From Pseudomonadota bacterium (GTDB taxonomy: Bacteria > Pseudomonadota > Alphaproteobacteria > Acetobacterales > Acetobacteraceae): a stretch of 15,340 nucleotides of DNA. The position numbers and the translations under genes were made by a program. Where the stretch lies: positions 1-15,340 of the forward strand of contig JAKBAQ010000040.1 of assembly GCA_021808985.1 (NCBI GenBank). Reading direction: 5' to 3'. Under the pieces are notes generated by a model that saw nothing but the letters and a program-made list of their open reading frames with translations, ran no database searches and was not told where the DNA came from. Each line of letters starts with the position of its first letter. Within the stretch, counting starts at the first letter, position 1. Of this stretch, positions 1 through 7,780 are shown one piece after another.

Positions 1-162
1 GGCGTGCAGCTGAAAGTTCCGCATGGCGGCATCTTCGTGCTGCCGATCCCCGATGCGGTCACGCATCTTGGCTTCTACATCATCGCACTGGTGACGGGAA
101 CGGCCGTCACCGCGCTGATGCTCGGCCTGGTGAAGAAAAACTTCAACGAAAAAACACTCTAA
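1..162 (+). CDS. fruA: PTS fructose transporter, EIIC C-terminal end (partial)
   Basis: Only the last 53 codons are present; the frame is open from the first base to a TAA stop. The translation contains the segment VPHGGIFVLPIPDAVTHLG followed by a hydrophobic helix (about FYIIALVTGTAVTALMLGL) and a short lysine-rich cytoplasmic tail. This pattern is typical of the C-terminal end of the EIIC membrane domain of the fructose-specific PTS permease FruA, which imports fructose as fructose-1-phosphate. Family assignment rests on recognising this tail, so EIIC is fairly secure, while fructose specificity and a fused EIIB domain are inferred. The porin gene starts 37 nt downstream with no hairpin between them, so the two are probably co-transcribed. 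Confidence 0.75.
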   Translation, partial: GVQLKVPHGGIFVLPIPDAVTHLGFYIIALVTGTAVTALMLGLVKKNFNEKTL

Positions 163-199
163 CCCGCCAACTAATTTTATAAATAAGGTCAACAGAATA

Positions 200-1480
200 A
201 TGTTAAAGAAAATCATCTTCACGGCCGGTATCTCCATGCTGGCGCTCGGCGCGGCACAGGCGCAAACCACCCCGGCGCCAACCCTTGGCCAGCAATTGTT
301 CAATGATGGCGTGTCCATCTCGCTGAACTACACGGGCGAAGCCGCGGCCAACCCCTCGGGCGGCATCCGCCAGGGCTCAGACTATGCCGGGCAGGTGTTC
401 CTCGGCGGCGATTTTGACATGGACAAGATCGCCGGGCTGAGCGGCACCAGCGTGCATATCGCCGTCACGCAGCGCCACGGGCGCAACCTCGCGGCTGATT
501 ACATCGGCAACAACACCTCCGTGCAGGAAGTGTACGGCACGCAGAACGTCCATCTGGCTTATTTCACGATCGAACAGAAACTGTTCGACAACCGGCTGGA
601 CATCACGGCAGGCCGCACGGTCGCCAACATCGCGTTCCTCAACTCGCCGCTCTATTGCCAGTTCCAGTCCAACTCCGCCTGCGGCAACCCGACCTTCATC
701 TTCAAGGACAGCAATTTCACCTATTTCCCAGCATCCAGCTGGGGCGGCGACGCGAAATTCCTGTTCACACCAGACAGCTACATCCATGCCGGGCTCTATG
801 AGGTGAACCCCGTTGACAAAACCTTCCTCGCGCATGGGTTTGACTTTTCCGGCAGCCATGCCACCGGCGTCGTGATCCCCGCGGAAATCGGCTTTACGCC
901 GGATAACAATCTCTACGCCGTTGGCGGATGGTATGACACCGGCGCCTATTCCGACCCGCTGAACGACGCCACCGGCCAGCCCGCCCTGCTCGCCGGCCAG
1001 CCCTACGCCACGCACCATGACCGTTCCGGCCTGTTCCTGCGCTTCAACCAGAAGGTCGACGCAACCGGGCTCACCGTCTTCGGCGTGTTCATGACCAAGC
1101 TCACCGGCCAGGTGAACGAGAACCAGTATTACGAACTGGGCGCGGTGCAGACCGGCACCTTCGCCGGGCGCGACCAGGACAGCATCGGCTTTGTCGTCAA
1201 CGACCAGGAATTCTCCAACGCTTTCCTCAACAATATCGCCTATGCGCGGGAATCCGTCGGCGGCACGGGCAATATCCCGCACCGTGAGATCATGATGGAG
1301 CTGAACTACGACGCCAAGCTCACCCCCTGGATGACCGCGACGCCGAACCTGCAATACATCATCAACCCCGATCAGTCCGCTGAGCCATACCGCAAGACCA
1401 ACATCAAGAACGCCTTTGTCGTCGGGCTCAAATTCACGGTCGACCTCGCCCGCCTGGGCGGCTTCGCGCCGCCGCAATAG
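200..1480 (+). CDS. oprB: OprB-family carbohydrate-selective outer-membrane porin
   Basis: A 426-residue protein with a clear Sec signal peptide: MLKK, a hydrophobic core, then Ala-Gln-Ala at residues 19-21 with probable cleavage before Gln22. The mature part is rich in alternating, aromatic, Gly/Asn/Asp-containing segments expected of a beta barrel. It shows OprB-family features: an N-terminal FNDGVSISLNYTGE-like strand, a GRTVANIAF segment, FFPxSSWG-like and GLYEVNP segments, and a C-terminal strand of the KNAFVVGLKFTV type. OprB porins let glucose and related sugars diffuse across the outer membrane. Length fits the family (about 400-450 residues). The AUG is preceded by AAGG at 185-188, 11 nt upstream. 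Lying between fruA and the ED operon, it probably supplies sugar to both. The exact sugar cannot be told from sequence. Confidence 0.88.
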   Translation: MLKKIIFTAGISMLALGAAQAQTTPAPTLGQQLFNDGVSISLNYTGEAAANPSGGIRQGSDYAGQVFLGGDFDMDKIAGLSGTSVHIAVTQRHGRNLAADYIGNNTSVQEVYGTQNVHLAYFTIEQKLFDNRLDITAGRTVANIAFLNSPLYCQFQSNSACGNPTFIFKDSNFTYFPASSWGGDAKFLFTPDSYIHAGLYEVNPVDKTFLAHGFDFSGSHATGVVIPAEIGFTPDNNLYAVGGWYDTGAYSDPLNDATGQPALLAGQPYATHHDRSGLFLRFNQKVDATGLTVFGVFMTKLTGQVNENQYYELGAVQTGTFAGRDQDSIGFVVNDQEFSNAFLNNIAYARESVGGTGNIPHREIMMELNYDAKLTPWMTATPNLQYIINPDQSAEPYRKTNIKNAFVVGLKFTVDLARLGGFAPPQ

Positions 1481-1488
1481 GCGGCGGA

Positions 1489-1534
1489 TGTCCGGGACCG
1501 CGCCGTGGCGCGGCATGGTCCCGGACATTGATTT
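1489..1534 (+). terminator. Probable Rho-independent terminator after oprB
   Basis: An 11-bp perfect inverted repeat, TGTCCGGGACC (1489-1499) and GGTCCCGGACA (1517-1527), encloses a smaller GCGCC/GGCGC hairpin at about 1500-1511. It is followed by the T-rich but short stretch TTGATTT. It begins 8 nt after the oprB stop codon and lies upstream of zwf. The stem is strong; the weak T tract lowers confidence that it is fully Rho-independent. It would separate the fruA-oprB transcript from the ED operon. Confidence 0.65.
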
Positions 1535-1559
1535 GCCTTCAACGGCGTTAACGTACAAT
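1528..1559 (+). promoter_or_regulatory. Possible promoter of the zwf operon
   Basis: TACAAT at 1554-1559 matches the sigma-70 -10 consensus at 5 of 6 bases and lies 31 nt before the zwf start. The -35 is uncertain: TTGCCT (1533-1538) gives a short 15-nt spacer, and TTGATT (1528-1533) gives a long 20-nt spacer. Overlapping small palindromes (AACG-G-CGTT at 1541-1549 and CGTTAACG at 1546-1553) sit inside the spacer, where a regulator could bind. The case rests on position and partial consensus only. Confidence 0.35.
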
Positions 1560-1590
1560 TTGGCCGCGCCACCATGAACAAGGAACCGCC

Positions 1591-3069
1591 ATGACCAGCC
1601 GCGTCATCCCCGTTGCCCCCTTCGTGCTTGTGGTCTTCGGTGCCACCGGCGACCTGGCCCGCCGCAAACTGCTTCCCGCCATGTTCCAGCGCGACATAGC
1701 AGGGCAACTGCCCGATGCGGCCAGGATCATCGGCGCGGCACGCGGCAAGCTCACCCCGGAAGCCTTCATCGCGCTTGCGCGCGAGTCGATCATCGAACAT
1801 GTCCCCGCCGAGGAGCGGCGCGAGGCCGATCTCGAGCGTTTCATCGCCCGGCTGGACTATCACGCCGTGGAAGCCGATGACGATGGCGGCTGGGCGGAGC
1901 TGGCCCATGCCCTCGCCCCGTACCGTGGGTGCGTGAATGTATTCTACCTCGCCACCGGCCCCGCTTTGTTCGGCCCCATCTGCGAGCGGCTTGGCCGCTT
2001 TGGCCTGGCGCACGGCAACGCCCGCGTGGTGGTGGAAAAACCGATTGGCAAAAACCTTGAATCCGCCAAGGAACTCAACGCGGCCATCGGCAAGGTCTTC
2101 CCCGAGGAGCGGGTCTACCGCATCGACCATTACCTCGGCAAGGAAGCGGTCCAGAACCTCATGGCCCTGCGCTTCGCCAACGGGCTGTTCGAGCCGCTGT
2201 GGAACGCCGCGCATATCGACCATGTGCAGATCACCGTCGCCGAAAGCCTGGGCGTGGAAGGCCGCGCCGGCTATTACGACACGGCGGGCGCCCTGCGCGA
2301 CATGGTGCAGAACCATATCCTCCAATTGCTCTGCCTGGTGGCCATGGAACCCCCCGCGCGGCTGGACGCCGATGCCGTGCGCGATGAAAAGCTGAAAGTG
2401 CTGCGCGCGCTGAAGCCGATCGCCGATGCGCTTTCCACCCAGACCGTGGTGCGCGGGCAATATCGCGCGGGCGCCTCCGCCGGCGGCGCGGTGCGCGGCT
2501 ATCTCGACGAGCTGGGCGCGGAGAGCAGCACCACCGAAACCTTCGTGGCGCTGAAGGCCGAAGTGCAGAACTGGCGCTGGGCCGGGGTGCCGTTTTATCT
2601 GCGCACCGGCAAGAGAATGCCCGAGCGCGTGTCGGATATCGTCATCACCTTCCGCCCGCCGCCGCATTCGGTGTTCGCCGCCTCCGCCGGGCCCATCGAG
2701 GCCAACAAGCTGGTCATCCGCCTGCAGCCCGATGAAGGGGTGAAGCTCTGGCTGATGACCAAGGACCCCGGCCCCGGCGGCATGCGCCTGCGCGCCGTGC
2801 CGCTGGATATGAGCTTCGCCAACACCTTCCAGGTCCGCAACCCCGATGCCTATGAGCGCCTGGTGCTGGATGTGGTGCGCGGCAACCAGACGCTGTTCAT
2901 GCGCCGCGACGAGGTGGAGGCCGCGTGGAGCTGGATCGAGCCGATTCTGGAAGCCTGGGCGAATGCGATGGAGCTGCCCAAGCCCTACACCGCCGGCACC
3001 TGGGGGCCATCGGCCGCGGTCGCGCTGATCGAGCGTGACGGCCGCACCTGGCTGGATGGCGGCGCATGA
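1591..3069 (+). CDS. zwf: Glucose-6-phosphate 1-dehydrogenase
   Basis: Oxidises glucose-6-phosphate to 6-phosphoglucono-1,5-lactone with NADP+ or NAD+, the entry step of the ED pathway, in the cytoplasm. The 492-residue length is normal for the family. The N-terminal Rossmann motif GATGDLARRK is at residues 17-26, an EKP motif at 149-151, and the family signature RIDHYLGKE at 177-185, with Asp179, His180 and Lys184 as substrate and catalytic residues. QNH follows at 240-242; His242 aligns with the general base known as His240 in the Leuconostoc enzyme. The AUG at 1591 has AAGGA at 1580-1584 with good spacing. It is the first gene of the six-gene operon, and its stop overlaps the pgl start (ATGA). 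NAD/NADP preference cannot be read with confidence. Confidence 0.97.
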   Translation: MTSRVIPVAPFVLVVFGATGDLARRKLLPAMFQRDIAGQLPDAARIIGAARGKLTPEAFIALARESIIEHVPAEERREADLERFIARLDYHAVEADDDGGWAELAHALAPYRGCVNVFYLATGPALFGPICERLGRFGLAHGNARVVVEKPIGKNLESAKELNAAIGKVFPEERVYRIDHYLGKEAVQNLMALRFANGLFEPLWNAAHIDHVQITVAESLGVEGRAGYYDTAGALRDMVQNHILQLLCLVAMEPPARLDADAVRDEKLKVLRALKPIADALSTQTVVRGQYRAGASAGGAVRGYLDELGAESSTTETFVALKAEVQNWRWAGVPFYLRTGKRMPERVSDIVITFRPPPHSVFAASAGPIEANKLVIRLQPDEGVKLWLMTKDPGPGGMRLRAVPLDMSFANTFQVRNPDAYERLVLDVVRGNQTLFMRRDEVEAAWSWIEPILEAWANAMELPKPYTAGTWGPSAAVALIERDGRTWLDGGA

Positions 3070-3737
3070 TCCATGATTTTCCCTCCCCCGCCGCATTGGC
3101 GGAGGCGCTGGCCGATGCCGTGGCCGCCGCGCTCGCCGCGCGGCTGGCGCGCGCGGGCGCGGCGGCGCTGGCGGTTTCGGGCGGCACCACGCCGGTGCGG
3201 TTTTTCCAGGCGCTCTCAACCAGAGAGCTGGACTGGCGGCGTGTAAGCATAACCCTGGTGGACGACCGCTGGGTGCCGGAATCCTCCCCCCGCTCCAACG
3301 CCGCGCTGGTGCGCCGGCATCTGCTGCAAGGCGCCGCGGCGGCCGCCGCCTTCGTGCCGCTGGTGAACAGCGCGGCCACGCCCGAGGCCGGGCTTGCCGA
3401 AGTGGAGCGGGCGATTGCCGCCCTGCCCCTGCCCTTGGCCGCTGTGGTGCTCGGCATGGGGCTGGATGGCCATACCGCTTCCTTCTTCCCCGACGGCGAC
3501 CGGCTGGCCGAAGCCCTCGCGCCCAGCCATGGCCAGCACGTGGAGAGCATGCGCGCCGAAGCCGCCATCGAGCCGCGCATCACGCTCACCCTGCCCGTGC
3601 TGCTGCAGGCCGATTATGTCGCATTGCATATCGAGGGTGACGCCAAACGCGCATTATTGCAAAACGGCGCGGCGGAGCTGCCGGTCGGCGCCATGCTGGC
3701 CCGCACGCCCGCGCCCGCCATTTTTTGGAGTCGCTAA
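3066..3737 (+). CDS. pgl: 6-phosphogluconolactonase (DevB/Pgl type)
   Basis: Hydrolyses 6-phosphogluconolactone, the product of Zwf, to 6-phosphogluconate in the cytoplasm. The 223-residue protein matches the short DevB-type family rather than the beta-propeller type. It shows the sugar-phosphate binding motif SGGTTP at residues 38-43, VDDRWVP at 65-71 and GMGLDGHTASFFP from residue 130, where His136 is the expected catalytic residue. The N terminus is very Ala-rich (residues about 9-35), probably helix 1. The start overlaps the zwf stop by 4 nt, so translation is probably coupled; the gene ends 2 nt before edd. Confidence 0.95.
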   Translation: MIHDFPSPAALAEALADAVAAALAARLARAGAAALAVSGGTTPVRFFQALSTRELDWRRVSITLVDDRWVPESSPRSNAALVRRHLLQGAAAAAAFVPLVNSAATPEAGLAEVERAIAALPLPLAAVVLGMGLDGHTASFFPDGDRLAEALAPSHGQHVESMRAEAAIEPRITLTLPVLLQADYVALHIEGDAKRALLQNGAAELPVGAMLARTPAPAIFWSR

Positions 3738-3739
3738 AC

Positions 3740-5563
3740 ATGGTTCACCCCCGCATTCAGGACATCACGAGCCGCATCATCGCCCGCAGCGAACCGGCCC
3801 GCACGGCCTATCTGGCCCGCATCGCGGCGGCGAAAAGCGAGAAACCGCAGCGCCGGGCGCTGGGCTGCGCCAACCAGGCGCATGGCTTCGCCGCCTGCGC
3901 GCCGGGCGACAAGGCCGTGCTGCGCAGCGGAGATGGCGCCAGCCTTGGCATCGTGACCGCTTATAACGACATGCTCTCCGCCCACCAGCCTTATGAGCAT
4001 TTCCCCGACATCATCCGCGCCGGCGCGCGCGCGGCCGGCGGGGTGGCGATGGTGGCCGGCGGCGTGCCCGCGATGTGCGACGGCATCACCCAGGGCGAGG
4101 CGGGCATGGAGCTCTCGCTGTTTTCGCGTGATGTCATCGCGCTGGCAACCGCGGTCTCCTTGTCGCACAAAACCTTCGACGCCGCTGTGTTCCTCGGCAT
4201 TTGCGACAAGATCGTGCCGGGCCTGGTCATCGGCGCGCTCAGCTTCGGGCATCTGCCCGCCGTTTTCATCCCCGCCGGGCCCATGACCTCGGGTCTGCCC
4301 AATGATGAAAAATCGCGCATCCGCCAGCTTTACGCCGAAGGCAAGGCAAGCCGGGAGGAACTGCTGGACGCCGAGGCGAAATCCTACCACGGCCCCGGCA
4401 CCTGCACCTTCTACGGCACGGCCAACACCAACCAGATGATGATGGAGATCATGGGCCTGCACCTGCCGGGGGCGGCCTTCATCAACCCCAACACGCCGCT
4501 GCGCGACGCGCTCACCACCGCCGCCACGCAGCGCGCCATGGCCATTACCGCCGCTGGCAACGACTATACGCCGATCGGCCTGATTCTGGACGAACGCGCG
4601 TTCGTGAACGGCATCGTGGGCCTGCACGCCACCGGCGGCTCGACCAACCACACGCTGCATCTCGTGGCGATGGCGGCGGCGGCGGGCATCACCCTCACCT
4701 GGGATGATTTCTCCGATCTGGCCGAGATCACACCGCTGCTGGCACGCATCTATCCCAACGGCTCGGCCGATGTGAATCATTTCCATGCCGCCGGCGGCAC
4801 CGGATTTGTCATCCGCGAGCTGCTTTCCGCCGGTTTGCTGCATGAGGATGTGCGCACTGTGGCGGGCAACGGCCTTGGCGCCTATGCGGCGGAGCCGAAG
4901 CTGGTGGATGGGCAGGTTGCATGGTTCCCCGCGCCCGAGGCCAGCGGCAATGCCAGCGTGCTGCGCGGCGTGGCCGATCCATTCCAGCCCACCGGCGGGT
5001 TGCGCGTGCTCGACGGCGCGCTCGGCCGTGCGGTCATTAAAACCTCCGCGGTAAAGCCGGAACGGCATATCATCGAAGCGCAAGCGAAAATTTTCCACTC
5101 GCAGGAAGAGGTGCAGGCGGCCTTCAAGGCGGGCGAGCTGAACCAGGATTGCGTCGTCGTCGTGCGGTTCCAGGGGCCAAAAGCCAATGGCATGCCAGAA
5201 CTGCACAAGCTGATGCCGCCGCTGGGGGTGTTGCAGGACAAGGGCTTCCGCGTGGCGCTGGTGACCGATGGCCGGCTCTCCGGCGCCTCCGGCAAGGTGC
5301 CCGCGGCCATCCATGTCACCCCGGAAGCCGCCGATGGCGGGGCCATCGGCAAGCTGCGCGATGGCGACATGATCCGCGTGGACGGCACCAACGGCCATCT
5401 CACCATTTTGGTGCCGCCCGAGGAATGGGCGGCGCGCACGGCGGCAACCGCCGATCTTTCCGCCAACCATTTTGGAACCGGGCGCGATCTGTTCACCGCT
5501 TTCCGCCACGCTGTCAGCTCCGCCGATACAGGGGCGAGCATTTTCACAAAGGGCCTCGCATGA
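3740..5563 (+). CDS. edd: Phosphogluconate dehydratase (6-phosphogluconate dehydratase)
   Basis: Dehydrates 6-phosphogluconate to 2-keto-3-deoxy-6-phosphogluconate (KDPG), the committed ED step. It belongs to the IlvD/Edd family of Fe-S cluster dehydratases. The start taken is ATG 3740 (607 residues), because GGAG at 3727-3730 sits 9 nt upstream; an in-frame TTG at 3725 would put that Shine-Dalgarno inside the gene. Three family cysteines are seen, in MCDGITQG (Cys113), GICDKIVPG (Cys155, with the CDKxxPG signature) and GTCTFYGTANTNQ (Cys222); these are the expected cluster ligands. The C-terminal half has GRLSGASGKVPAAIHV, the second family signature. Edd rather than IlvD (dihydroxyacid dehydratase) is chosen from the length near 600 and from the position between pgl and eda. 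It overlaps eda by ATGA. Confidence 0.96.
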   Translation: MVHPRIQDITSRIIARSEPARTAYLARIAAAKSEKPQRRALGCANQAHGFAACAPGDKAVLRSGDGASLGIVTAYNDMLSAHQPYEHFPDIIRAGARAAGGVAMVAGGVPAMCDGITQGEAGMELSLFSRDVIALATAVSLSHKTFDAAVFLGICDKIVPGLVIGALSFGHLPAVFIPAGPMTSGLPNDEKSRIRQLYAEGKASREELLDAEAKSYHGPGTCTFYGTANTNQMMMEIMGLHLPGAAFINPNTPLRDALTTAATQRAMAITAAGNDYTPIGLILDERAFVNGIVGLHATGGSTNHTLHLVAMAAAAGITLTWDDFSDLAEITPLLARIYPNGSADVNHFHAAGGTGFVIRELLSAGLLHEDVRTVAGNGLGAYAAEPKLVDGQVAWFPAPEASGNASVLRGVADPFQPTGGLRVLDGALGRAVIKTSAVKPERHIIEAQAKIFHSQEEVQAAFKAGELNQDCVVVVRFQGPKANGMPELHKLMPPLGVLQDKGFRVALVTDGRLSGASGKVPAAIHVTPEAADGGAIGKLRDGDMIRVDGTNGHLTILVPPEEWAARTAATADLSANHFGTGRDLFTAFRHAVSSADTGASIFTKGLA

Positions 5564-6207
5564 ACCTCGAAACCATTTTGCGCGCGGCACCGGTTATTCC
5601 GGTTGTCATCATTGACCATCTCTCGCAGGCGGTGCCGCTCGCGCGCGCGCTCGTCGCCGGCGGATTGCCGGTCATTGAAATCACCTTGCGCACCGCCGTG
5701 GGGATGGAGGCGATCCGCGCCATCGCGGCGGAAGTGCCCGATGCCATCGTTGGCGCCGGCACCGTGCTGAACGGCGAACAATTTGAAAAAACCGTGGCGG
5801 CGGGCGCTAAATTCGCGGTCTCTCCCGGCGCTACCGAGACCCTGCTCAACGCCGTGGCTGGTTCTGGGATCAAACTGCTGCCCGGTATCGCGACCGCTTC
5901 TGAGGCGATGCGGTTGATTGAACGCGGCTATGAGTTCGCCAAGCTCTTCCCCGCCGAAGCCTCCGGCGGGGCGGCGTTTTTGTCGTCCATCGCCTCGCCG
6001 CTGCCACAGCTTAAATTCTGCCCGACCGGCGGCATCACGCCTGAGTCCGCGCCACGGTATCTGAAGCTGCCCAACGTGATTTGCATCGGCGGTTCCTGGA
6101 TGGTGAACCGCGCGATGATCGCCGCTGGGGACTGGAGCGCCATCACCGCCGCCGCTGCCCAGGCCGCGGCGCTGAATATCCACCGGGGGGGAGCGGCGCA
6201 TGGATAA
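5560..6207 (+). CDS. eda: KDPG aldolase (2-dehydro-3-deoxyphosphogluconate aldolase)
   Basis: Cleaves KDPG to pyruvate and glyceraldehyde-3-phosphate, the last ED step; many homologues also act on 4-hydroxy-2-oxoglutarate. The 215-residue class I aldolase shows Glu40 in the EITLR motif and the Schiff-base Lys128 in EFAKLFPAE, the counterparts of Glu45 and Lys133 of the E. coli enzyme. GAGTVL, SPGAT, LPGIAT and PTGGI loops form the expected phosphate-binding TIM-barrel face. The same frame is open much further upstream (from 5149), but that part runs over edd; ATG 5560 is chosen because it overlaps the edd stop (ATGA) and has AAAGGG at 5548-5553. It overlaps pgi by 8 nt, and a run of seven G lies near its end. 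Confidence 0.96.
   Translation: MNLETILRAAPVIPVVIIDHLSQAVPLARALVAGGLPVIEITLRTAVGMEAIRAIAAEVPDAIVGAGTVLNGEQFEKTVAAGAKFAVSPGATETLLNAVAGSGIKLLPGIATASEAMRLIERGYEFAKLFPAEASGGAAFLSSIASPLPQLKFCPTGGITPESAPRYLKLPNVICIGGSWMVNRAMIAAGDWSAITAAAAQAAALNIHRGGAAHG
6185..6192 (+). promoter_or_regulatory. Shine-Dalgarno of pgi formed by a G7 run inside eda
   Basis: GGGGGGGA lies 7 nt before the pgi ATG (6200), inside the last codons of eda. It is the only purine-rich ribosome-binding candidate for pgi. Because it is a homopolymer, it is also a possible slippage site. Confidence 0.55.
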
Positions 6208-7780
6208 ACTCTGGGCCGAGCTGGCGGCCGCGGCACAGGACAGCCCCACCCTGCGCGCGTTGTTCGCGCAAAACCCCGGCCGGTTCGCTGAATTTTCCGC
6301 CGGGCTGGATGATCTGCTGCTCGACTATTCCAAGACCGGGTTGACGGAAACAACCCGCGCGCTGCTGCTGGAGCTCGCCGAGGCCGCTGAGGTTGCGCAG
6401 AAGCGTGACGCGATGTTCGCGGGGGAGAAGATAAACACCACCGAGAACCGCGCGGTGCTGCACACGGCCCTGCGCAACACCGCCAATACGCCGGTGAATG
6501 TGGACGGCGCGGATGTGATGCCGGAGGTGAACAAAACCTTCGCCGCTCTGTTCAAATTTGCCGCAGGCGTGCGCACCGGCGGCATCACCGCCGCCGATGG
6601 CGGCAACTTCACCGATGTGATCAATATCGGCATTGGCGGGTCAGATCTTGGCCCCGTCATGGTCACCGGCGCGCTGGCGCCGTATCATGATGGCCCGCGC
6701 GTGCATTTCGTCTCCAATGTGGATGGCGCGCATCTGGCCGACACCATCTGCCCGCTCGATCCCGCGCGCACGCTCATCATCATCGCCTCGAAAACCTTCA
6801 CCACCATCGAGACCATGACCAACGCCCATTCGGCGCGGCGCTGGATCGTGGAGGCGCTGGGCGAACAGGCCGTCACGCGACATTTTGCCGCCGTCTCCAC
6901 CGCGCTCGACAAATGCGCCGCCTTCGGCATCCTTCCTGAGCGCATTTTCGGCTTCTGGGACTGGGTCGGCGGGCGCTACTCCATCTGGTCGGCCATCGGC
7001 CTGCCGGTTATGCTCGCCATCGGGCCGGATAACTTCCGTGAATTTCTCGCGGGCGCACATGAGATGGACCAGCATTTCCGCACCGCGCCCTTTGCTCGCA
7101 ATCTGCCCGTGCTGCTGGCCCTCACCGGCATCTGGCACCGCAACGTCTGCGGCTACGCGGCGCGCGCGGTATTGCCGTATGATCAGCGCCTCGCGCGCTT
7201 CCCGGCATATCTGCAACAGCTGGACATGGAGTCCAACGGTAAGCGCGTGCGCAAGGACGGCAGCGCCGTGGAACAAGCCACCGGCCCACTCGTGTGGGGC
7301 GAGCCCGGCACCAACGGCCAGCATGCCTTCTACCAGCTGCTGCATCAGGGCACCGCGGTCATTCCTTGCGAATTCCTCATCGCGGCGCAGGGGCATGAAC
7401 CGGCCATGCGTGAGCACCATGATCTGCTCATCGCCAACTGCCTGGCGCAAACGCGCGCCCTGATGCTCGGCCGCACGCTGGAGGAAGCCCATGGCAACCC
7501 GCACCGCGTGTTCCCCGGCAACCGCCCCTCACTCACCATCGCCTACAACAAGCTGACCCCGCGTACCCTCGGGCGGCTCATCGCCTTGTATGAGCACCGC
7601 GTGTTCGTTGAAGCCGCCATCTGGGGCATCAACGCCTTCGACCAATGGGGTGTGGAACTCGGCAAGGAGCTTGCCACCGGGCTGCTGCCCATCGTGGCCG
7701 CCGGCCAGCCAGATGCAAGTGCCGATTCCTCAACCGCAGGGCTTGTTCTGCACCTCACCAAAAAGGATGCCGCGCCATGA
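6200..7780 (+). CDS. pgi: Glucose-6-phosphate isomerase
   Basis: Interconverts fructose-6-phosphate and glucose-6-phosphate in the cytoplasm. The 526-residue length is close to the E. coli-type enzyme (about 550). Seen in order: DYSKT near residue 46, the GIGGSDLGP motif at 144-152, the phosphate-binding SKTFTT at 197-202 and the family signature around WGEPGTNGQHAFYQLLHQG, where Glu368 is the expected catalytic base. His399 (QGHEP) and Lys489 (GVELGKELA) match the ring-opening His and the conserved C-terminal Lys. The start overlaps the end of eda by 8 nt and follows a G-rich Shine-Dalgarno. In this operon it feeds fructose-derived hexose phosphate back to Zwf. Its last 4 nt overlap the glpX start. 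Confidence 0.97.
   Translation: MDKLWAELAAAAQDSPTLRALFAQNPGRFAEFSAGLDDLLLDYSKTGLTETTRALLLELAEAAEVAQKRDAMFAGEKINTTENRAVLHTALRNTANTPVNVDGADVMPEVNKTFAALFKFAAGVRTGGITAADGGNFTDVINIGIGGSDLGPVMVTGALAPYHDGPRVHFVSNVDGAHLADTICPLDPARTLIIIASKTFTTIETMTNAHSARRWIVEALGEQAVTRHFAAVSTALDKCAAFGILPERIFGFWDWVGGRYSIWSAIGLPVMLAIGPDNFREFLAGAHEMDQHFRTAPFARNLPVLLALTGIWHRNVCGYAARAVLPYDQRLARFPAYLQQLDMESNGKRVRKDGSAVEQATGPLVWGEPGTNGQHAFYQLLHQGTAVIPCEFLIAAQGHEPAMREHHDLLIANCLAQTRALMLGRTLEEAHGNPHRVFPGNRPSLTIAYNKLTPRTLGRLIALYEHRVFVEAAIWGINAFDQWGVELGKELATGLLPIVAAGQPDASADSSTAGLVLHLTKKDAAP

Noticed and set aside
178..183. TATAAA resembling a -10 box before oprB.
   Set aside because: A start about 7 nt downstream would leave the AAGG ribosome site (185-188) outside or at the very end of the transcript, and no -35 is seen.
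1574..1594. Six-codon leader frame MNKEPP whose stop overlaps the zwf start (ATGA).
   Set aside because: No Shine-Dalgarno precedes it and it contains the zwf ribosome site itself. With so short a length it is most likely chance.
3725..3739. Alternative TTG start of edd, five codons upstream of ATG 3740.
   Set aside because: The GGAG ribosome site (3727-3730) would then lie within the gene; ATG 3740 has correct spacing and gives a normal family length.
377..5590. Long minus-strand open frames opposite oprB, zwf, pgl and edd (for example 377-1558, 1372-3219, 3734-5590).
   Set aside because: They are mirror frames of well-identified genes in GC-rich DNA. Their translations are rich in His, Gly, Arg and Ala without recognisable domains.
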